In this document: positions 57,285 through 64,000 of the stretch, one piece after another
Position numbering within the stretch: the first letter of the stretch is position 1
Layout of the letters: each line of letters begins with the position of its first letter
DNA from: Paramormyrops kingsleyae
Lineage: Eukaryota > Chordata > Actinopteri > Osteoglossiformes > Mormyridae
Assembly: GCF_048594095.1 (NCBI RefSeq)
Contig: NC_132804.1
Coordinates: 27,381,773-27,445,772, forward strand
Direction of reading: 5' to 3'
Length of the DNA stretch: 64,000 bases
Made by a program: the position numbers and the translations under genes
The notes under the pieces: model-generated
Seen by the model: the letters and a program-made list of their open reading frames with translations, nothing else
What the model was told of the DNA's origin: nothing
Databases searched by the model: none

Positions 57285-57888
57285 ATTTGATTGATGAAAC
57301 CCTTTATTGCTGTTGCTATACACCATGTCACTAGTCACAAGTACCAGCGAAAAAACTGGCCATCAACCTGACCATACATATACAAACATCACATACACAA
57401 ATAGGGGGTAGACAGGTCAGGAAGACAGGGGACTATAGGAAAACTCAGAGAAACAAGATTATGTGAGGAGAGTGGAGGTGAATAAAAAAAACAGCCCCCA
57501 GACTGTACTCCAGTAGGGAGTACAATATAGGAACAGAAAAAAACACCTCAGCAATAAGCACATAGTCACCACATCTCACAACACTAAAGTCGAGACTTGT
57601 AACAGGGGAGGGGAATGGGGAGGTGGAGGTAGTCCAGCATAGACAAACAGCCATCCGGTCCTGCAGCCAACGGCGCTGTACATAGACCCGCTCATTCACG
57701 CTGGGGGTATGAAGCAGTGAAGGTGTGGGATGGGGGGAGGGTGTCCTTGTGGTTGGGGGAGAGGAATGCAAGAGAGTCTCACTGCCTTGTTCTTCAGGGG
57801 GAGATGTTGAGCTCAGCAGCGGCCTTGGCCAAGGCCCGTGCTGATTAGGGGGGAGCCAAAAGCAGATAGAATGGGCTTGTTTGGGTTT

Positions 57889-58374
57889 TCAGGCGAGAAA
57901 CTGTAATTTCGCAGCTCCTCTAATGGCCATGCTGGTCTCCGTGATGTTATGAAATCTGCGGTCCATAGTCACGGTGATGTTATTAAATCTGCGGTCATTA
58001 GACACAGTGATGTTATCCAGTTTGCGATCTATAGCCATAGTCTGGGCGCCAACAGCTCTGCCAAGTCCGTCAATCATCCCGGGCAGCCTAGTTGGGCTTT
58101 GAGCGGCTGTCACCGTTTTCTTCAATTTCCGATAAGTCAGGGCAATGCCTAATCCAATCAGCATCAGACCTGTAATCATGGTTCCGAATAGGTAAATGTC
58201 TTCGATGTTCTCCACGGAAAGAGCTGCCAGACACACGACCCTCCACTTCTCCCATCCGTCCATCGTGTAGCCAGCTGCGTATGTTCCTGCAGGACAGTCA
58301 GGTTCCCCTGAACCTGGGCTTCTCGTCGAGAAGATGGTGTCAGTTGCGTTGAGAGACCAGTTGATCAAATCCAT
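57889..58374 (-). CDS. 161-aa predicted single-pass membrane protein of unknown family
   Basis: Intronless ORF starting MDLINWSLNATDTIFSTR. I do not recognise the family. Residues 1-59 are polar, with one N-glycosylation sequon (NAT, residue 9) and two cysteines. Residues 60-81 form a likely transmembrane helix (IYLFGTMITGLMLIGLGIAL) followed by basic YRKLKK, which suggests N-terminus outside and C-terminus in the cytosol. Residues 116-148 are three 11-residue repeats: DRKLDNITVSN, DRRFNNITVTM, DRRFHNITETS, encoded by 33-bp DNA repeats; hendecads of this kind can form coiled coils. There are no stops or frameshifts, unlike the decayed elements around it. It belongs to the element at 57285-60012, so it is probably transposon-borne rather than a host gene. 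Confidence 0.5.
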   Translation of the reverse strand: MDLINWSLNATDTIFSTRSPGSGEPDCPAGTYAAGYTMDGWEKWRVVCLAALSVENIEDIYLFGTMITGLMLIGLGIALTYRKLKKTVTAAQSPTRLPGMIDGLGRAVGAQTMAIDRKLDNITVSNDRRFNNITVTMDRRFHNITETSMAIRGAAKLQFLA

Positions 58375-58559
58375 AATTTCCTTAGTTTTGAAGAGCAGGG
58401 CTGAGAGGGTCTCTCAAGTATAGACAGTAAGACAGTAGACTAGACGAGACGAGAGAAGCAAAGCAGGGAAGATAAGGGGAGGGAGAGGGAGAGAAGTGCG
58501 TCCGCCTCCGCTGAGAGCCAAGTTAGAAGATTTGTAGATAAATACTAGTGTGTTCCTTG

Positions 58560-59981
58560 TAGGGATGCAAATTATCGAGTAATTCATTAATCAATAGTTG
58601 TTTCATCTTATCGATCGATGATCGATTAATTGCTAAGCGGCAATTTTTCTGAGAAGCTGAATTTCCCTCTGAATAGGTTCCATCTACTGCAGGGGGTATT
58701 CAACTAAAATTTAAAGAGGTCCAGTTAGAGAAAAATTCTTGAAGCAAAGGTCCGGAAGATTATAATGTCTAACTATTTAATAGTGTGATATATATTTAAG
58801 TAGCCTATTAGTTGCATCAACATTCTATGTAATCAGTACCTGACTGTCAAATAAAATTAATTCAGTACAATTCAAAATCGTTTTGACATTTATTGTCACG
58901 TGACATAGAACTTATGTCAGCTGGCTGGAGTGAGATTTTCAATTCGAGATGTCTGCACACATGTAACAGCTTCTTACCTTGTAAATAGTCTGCTTTTGTA
59001 TTTAACCATGTAAATACACTTTTGACGTAATTTTAGGTTTTATAATGGAATAATATAGATTTGCCGTAAGATTTCCAGCATGAGTCTGAAAGCCTGAGTG
59101 TCATGCCAGATGCTTGACATTTGGCAACCCTGAAAACGTACATTTTTTGTTTCACATGAGTTTATTTATATAACAGATAACATTACTTTATACATATGTT
59201 AAAATGCAGAAACTTCAACGAACATGAAATCAACAATAAACTAGCTACGTCTATTTATCCAACGTGTTATATAATACATATTGTATTTGAAAACTTTTCA
59301 GCTTTACAATTTCAGGAGCGTGCAGCCACTCTGTTAGGAACATTACGCTTTTAGTTTGCGGGTGTTAGCTTCGCTGCTGCTAATAACATGAAAGGCACAT
59401 TAGCGCAGACAAAGGGCTGCATACGCCGAACTATACGTCTTGCTTGGCGGTCAAAGGCGTTTTTACGTTCATTGGCGGTTCTACTGCTAAACCACTACCG
59501 AAAAAACTACAAACGCTGCGCCGGTTAAAATAAAAAACCGTCAGGTTTTAAATAATAACTAAATGTTTTGGCTGTCTGTCCGGGTCCGTATGGGACAGTT
59601 TCTGGATCCGGACCCGGACCGCGGTCCGCCTGTTAGTGACCGCTGATCTACTGTATACGTAACATAGAATGCTATCTTCTATATGATATGAAGAAAAAAT
59701 GCAAATCATATTCCTTAATCAAAGGTTTATTCTGAGCTCACTTGAAGTGGCTCCATACTGCACTCCGTTTTGCCCTCTTCATCCTGTGTACCGTTTCTCT
59801 TTTATCTGTTGTTTGCTTGTGTTCCCGCGTGTGCGTCAAGTACGTCTGACGTCAAGTGCGCCCCACGAGGACTGGCAAGGAATTATGGGTTCAAAATACA
59901 ATTAATTGCAATTAATTAATTTTAATCGAGTAATTTCTTATCGACAATTAATTGATAATCGATTAATTGCTTACATCCCTA
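58560..59981. mobile_element. hAT-type non-autonomous element B, innermost, perfect 8-bp target duplication
   Basis: Ends TAGGGATG and CATCCCTA are perfect inverted repeats, with subterminal TCGATTAATTG motifs at both sides. GTTCCTTG occurs exactly at 58552-58559 and 59982-59989. The 1.4-kb interior has no transposase; it includes a GTGTCATGCCAGATGC block (59095-59110) shared with 11700-11712. Confidence 0.93.
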
Positions 59982-60012
59982 GTTCCTTGGTTAAGGGTGC
60001 TTACCTGTAATA

Positions 60013-60175
60013 TTATGTAGATAGGGGGCAGGATTTAATAAGAATTTTCTTCTTCCTGCTCCTTTTCACTCATGGGTGCAGTGTTATATCAAGAGAAATC
60101 ACGGTTTGTGTGTATGAAAAAATAAACTGTTGGAACTGTTGAACCAAGTGTGAAATAAATAAATAATACAATACA
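60013..60175 (+). mobile_element. 3' end of the LINE at 56540-57284
   Basis: ATAGGGGGCAGGATTTAATAA and TTCTTCTTCCTGCTCCTTTT are a conserved 3' block of a fish LINE, ending in (AAAT)n/(AATAC)n. TTATG occurs at 57280-57284 and 60013-60017; joining the halves there gives a continuous LINE 3' region. Confidence 0.65.
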
Positions 60176-60477
60176 ATACTTGTGTATACTTGCTTTGAAG
60201 ATATTCATATTGAACTACAAATGCCTCAAAAACGCTTAAAACAAACGAGGTGGAACAGTACGTTATGTATGTTTGTAGTAGCCTAATTAAATATTTTTTG
60301 TCATACATTTTTTCCATCTGTATTTACTAGCTTAAAAAATAATATATAAAGTATAACAAAGTAAAAAGAGCTCTTGTATCGGAATCTGTATCGGTATCGG
60401 CAGTTGTGTATCGGAATCGGATCAGAACTGAAAAAATGTGGATCGCCCATCTCTATCCCTAACATCCGTAACATTGG

Positions 60478-60720
60478 GGTGGTGGTAGCCTAATGGTTAG
60501 GGAAGTGCACTTGGTTTGAATCCCCGACCAGCAAGGTACCACTGAGGTACCCTGAGCAAGGTACCGCCCCCAAGCACTGCTCCCCGGGCGCTGAATTAGC
60601 TGCCCCTGCTATGTCACGATGTCACATACGAGTTAAATGCAGAGGACACATTTCGTTGTTGTGCACTGTGTGCTGTGGTGTGTCAACAACGATCACCAAA
60701 TTAAAATTAGACAAATTAAA
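60478..60720 (+). mobile_element. tRNA-derived SINE (second family)
   Basis: A-box-like GTAGCCTAATGGTTAGGGAA, B box GGTTTGAATCCC, then CACTGCTCCCCGGGCGCTG, GTTAAATGCAGAGGACACAT and a 3' GATCACCAAATTAAAATTAG. It differs from the V/HE-type copies elsewhere in the window. Confidence 0.8.
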
Positions 60721-63062
60721 TTGCTGAAAGGGAAGGAGCCAGTTGATCACCCTTTCTCTGTAATTTTGCTGTTGCCTATTATTTCATATTTGAAGGAAGA
60801 AAGATGGAGGTTTACACAGAAACATCAAATCAGAAAATCAAAACATTCACTTAGCATCTCACAGGAAAACTGGTGTTACCTGGTGTATTTTGTATTAAAA
60901 CATTGCCAGAAGGACGCTTATGTAGGTTAAAAATATCATAATATGCAATTTTTGTGTTATTTTATTGAAGGCTTATACCTTATCTTAAAATCTAAAATTA
61001 AAATTTAAGATTTTAGATCAATCACATGATCGGGATTGAATAGCGTTTTGATCCACCTATTGAGTACTTGTGACCATATATACAAGTACAAGTAATATAC
61101 GCCATTAATTGCCATGGCGTGTGATTTAAAAAAAAAAAAAACATTTAACATCCCTTCTAGTAATACAATACCCTTTCTGTTCTTATTGCCCTCTATTCAT
61201 CAGTGCTTTTTGAAAGCATTGAAATTCAGCTTGTACTTGCTTGCAAGTAGTATTTTTTGTTGTTGGAAATGAATAATCTGTACATCACAAATTAAACCAA
61301 TATTAAAACATGGGTCATTCTCATTGAGAATTTTTCAGCAAAAAATGTGGTGAAATAGTGTTTGTTTTTTGTATAGCGCAATTGACAGTACCTGGTCTTT
61401 TTAGGTGTATTAAAATGATGTCATACGTTGGTCTGGATTTATTTATTTATTTATTTTTAAACTATTTTCCCCCGAAGAGGTAGCTGAAAATCAGCACAGG
61501 TATTTTTTTTAACTGCTGCACCATAATGGATATTTTTGTTATGCTTTCTATTTTTTCAGACAATATCTTTGTCGCACAGTTCTACTATGAAGCTAAATGC
61601 TGCTAATACAAGATTACAGTACAGATCAAGTACAGTTAACTTTGTAAATGTGCACCTTAATGGATTTTTATTTTTTATTTACTACAGAGAAAATTTATTT
61701 TGATTTACTTATAAGTAAATTTTAGTTTTTTATTACTAGGTTGCAGTAGTATTAACAGAGACTTTTTAATTAAGAAAGACAGTCATACTTTGTTCACTAA
61801 ACCATTGTTTAATAAAGAAAAAAAAAGCAATTTTAGGTTTTGTTTCTTTTACCCCCGCTGTACCGAAAACATACCAAACATTGCCATGAATACTGAGGTT
61901 CGTACCAAACTGATTTTTGTGTACCGTTACACCCCTGTCCAAAAGTGTGTGCTGCTCCCAGATGCATAGGCCTATAGAAAAAGTTTCGATTTGCTGCTGC
62001 CTGACGCTGAAATTCTGTGGGGAGGGGGAAGCACCCTAGTGGTTACACACTTGTCACGACACAGAATGTGTTTCCTTAGACCAGTATTTTTGAAACTATA
62101 CATTTACAAACGTGGTGAAGGCCTGCCCCTTCTCTGCCTTTGATTGTGTTTTTTCCAGGGTCAGAGCCATATAGACCTGCGAAATGTTAGGCACACCAGT
62201 GCGTCCAAGGAAACAAATTGGTTGCACAGATTTTTGGTCACACCCTGGATCCCTAATAAGTAATCAATTTGTGCACAATTAAGAATTAATTAATTAATTT
62301 AAGTTAATTAAGTTAAGAGATATATTTTTGTTCATTTTTTTTTTGCTAGTTTTGTCATTTTTTCTAATCTCAGTAACAGTTGCCCTGGATTTTATTAAGT
62401 ATTTTATTACAAAAATGAATGGTTACATAGCAAAACTGATAACTACCCCAGAGGCAAAATCGACAGTTTAGACAACAGTATTGTGAACTTTGAGTCAGTC
62501 TTCAAAGTAATAAATTTTTTTTGAGAAAATTAAGGTACAGTTATGAGTGTGTGATAATGACCTATATACTCCCCTTTGTATTATTTGTACATTTATTTGG
62601 GGATTCAATGTATAAATATATATGGTTGTACATTTTATTGTTAGGTGTGATTAACCTCACAGCCCTAATATACACAGGTATATACACAGATACTGGAAGT
62701 AGAATTCAATTCCCAGACATCCAGGGTTACTTTACTCATTTGTAATGTGTGGAAAGCTTATTGCCTTCTTAAGTATGAATCCAGCAGTGCCCAAACCCCT
62801 CTGGTGCTCATTATTGCACACAATATTTAATATTTAGAATAAAATCATTGTTGTTGAATTGTTTCTATTTAAAACAATACTAAAGTTTGCATTAAGTAGG
62901 CTTTACGGCCTAAAAGTAATATTAAGTTGTTTAAATATGATTTTGCTTTATTTTGGTATACTGTATATAATTGTTGAGTTTTCAAATGTTTATTTAAAAT
63001 ACGTCTTTTGACGTAAATAATTGACAGATTAAAATGCACAGGCATACTTAATGCTATTGTTG
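60721..63062. other. Intron/intergenic stretch with a transposon end
   Basis: A/T-rich. The only recognisable item is ACCGTTACACCCCTG at about 61923-61937 preceded by ACATACCAAACATTGCC, the right end of a hAT-like fish element. No shisa5-like exon 3 was seen here. Confidence 0.45.
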
Positions 63063-63485
63063 TCAAAGGTATCGATTCTAACGTGTGTAAAACGGTTTAA
63101 ATTCTCAATTTTTCTTGGCATCGATTCTACAGCCTGCACTTCCGCTTCGCTCTGCTCACTGAAGCTCGTTGGCTACTAATGCGCATGCGAAAACCTGAGT
63201 TGAGTTTCATAAACGTGTTGCGAGGAATGCGGTTACCCAAATCAGAGATTCTTCACGTAGGTATCAACCCTTATTAAAACATTACTGGTTTAGACTGGCT
63301 TAATCAATAAGCCGCAGTGGCATCTGGAAATCTTTTTGTGCTAAACGAAGATGGTAAACCACAGGACATTTGCAAGCCTGTATGCAAGTTGTTCCACCGC
63401 GCAATACTGATAAAAAGCGAACACCACGAATTTAGCAAAACTAGGACCGACACGCGACGCAGTACAGCTAGTTTCCAGATGTAGG
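63063..63485 (+). mobile_element. hAT/ZBED-type transposase fragment with BED-finger remnant
   Basis: The plus frame from 63329 reads NLFVLNEDGKPQDICKPVCK then LFHRAILIKSEHHEFSKTRT. The C-x3-C pair, the IKS stretch and the following basic/His-rich run recall the N-terminal BED zinc finger of hAT transposases and ZBED genes. No downstream transposase core is visible in the remaining 500 bp. Confidence 0.5.
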
Positions 63486-64000
63486 TGTCTTCTTTCTGAA
63501 TTTTTTTCTATGGGTTAAAACATTTTTGTAGTCTGTTAAATATTATCACATTAATACAATGGTCTGGGGCTACTTTGTTCGGCTATATGCGATCTTATGA
63601 GGTTGTTTTGATTAGTGTTGATCGTCCGGATACAAAGTTATAGTCGTGCAGTTCTTAAGGGTTTGTTCTTTGAGACACAAGATAAAGAATGCATGTAAAA
63701 GTAATATGTATCTGTTCTCTTATGCCTTATAATAACAAATAGTGACATCTAATTGTTAATAGTGTGTATTTACTGCTGGTGAATATCTCTGAACGCGATT
63801 ACCGCGTGATTACAATGGCTATTACTGTACTTATGCTTTGACCACGCAATTCAACGTTTTTTAGATATAGTGATATGAGTGTACAAATGGCTGTTAAGTT
63901 TTTCCTGCAAACAAATTCGCAGTTGATTTTTTTTATAGTTACATTGCATACTGTTTTATTTAAGTCCGGAAGTAATCAGTTTTGTCTTCACGTTATCTTG

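Larger units (their letters stand above)
57285..60012 (-). mobile_element. Unclassified element carrying a 161-aa ORF, inserted in the LINE
   Basis: The borders are inferred from the 5-bp direct repeat TTATG on each side and the continuity of the split LINE. On the minus strand it has a leader with splice-donor-like CAGGTAAGC, C/T-rich sequence, the ORF 57889-58374, about 600 bp of downstream sequence and AATAAAGG near its 3' end (57298-57305). A hAT element at 58560-59981 is inserted in the leader. A 5-bp duplication would fit an LTR-type or retroviral-type integration, but no long terminal repeats were recognised. Confidence 0.55.
55932..60455 (+). mobile_element. hAT-type DNA transposon A, outermost of a nested cluster
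   Basis: Ends TAGAGATG and CATCTCTA are inverted. Flanks TCCGTAAC (55924-55931) and TCCCTAAC (60456-60463) are an 8-bp target duplication with one change. Near both ends are TCGGTATCGG-type subterminal repeats. The decayed transposase shows DTSSTAICNLCKIK (from 56279, a BED-finger CxxC) and LDCFVNSLQLVIQEGLPSQQ (from about 56415), with stops between. A LINE, a further element and a second hAT sit inside it. It lies in intron 2 of shisa5-like copy 2. Confidence 0.88.

Noticed and set aside
57445..57771. 108-codon minus ORF downstream of the 161-aa ORF
   Set aside because: Composition is Ser/Thr/Pro and then hydrophobic with no motif; it lies in the 3' untranslated part of the same element and overlaps simple C-rich sequence.

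Overview
This is a vertebrate nuclear window, almost certainly from a ray-finned fish. It holds short exons with GT/AG introns, two genes whose encoded proteins closely match vertebrate orthologues, and a dense load of fish-type transposable elements (several LINE families, tRNA-type SINEs, hAT, Tc1/mariner and pogo DNA transposons, MITEs). I saw no prokaryotic, plasmid or CRISPR features. Nearly all short ORFs in the window are chance frames or transposon debris; the real genes were rebuilt exon by exon from homology, splice sites and reading-frame phase.

Layout from left to right: (1) 1-10,539, minus strand, coding exons 1-7 of poc1a, a centriolar WD40 protein; its 3' part lies beyond the left edge. 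(2) 10.5-23.2 kb, intergenic, with a broken 3 kb LINE, a Tc1-like element with both ends, and a diverged duplication. (3) 23,292-30,389, minus strand, a complete alas1 (5-aminolevulinate synthase, the first enzyme of heme synthesis): ten coding exons giving 623 residues, plus a non-coding first exon. (4) 30.4-38.6 kb, intergenic, with a pogo/Tigger remnant, a LINE split by a hAT MITE, a dispersed 300-bp repeat and one orphan exon-like ORF. (5) 38,580-44,758, plus strand, a complete five-exon shisa5-like gene (241 residues). (6) 44.8-52.7 kb, intergenic, with SINE/LINE copies and a LINE carrying an inverted copy of DNA that lies 3 kb further on. (7) 52,691 onward, plus strand, exons 1-2 of a second shisa5-like gene with the same exon phases; the rest is beyond the right edge. 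Its second intron holds a four-level nested transposon cluster.

The genes do not form a pathway together: POC1A acts at centrioles and cilia, ALAS1 in the mitochondrial matrix, and Shisa-5 proteins in ER/nuclear-envelope membranes. The least expected item is a 161-codon intronless ORF on the minus strand (57,889-58,374) inside the nested cluster. It predicts a small single-pass membrane protein with three 11-residue repeats, and I cannot assign it to any family. Other items worth a second look are a near-identical 340-bp inverted repeat flanking the first exon of the second shisa gene, and MITEs with perfect 8-bp target-site duplications.
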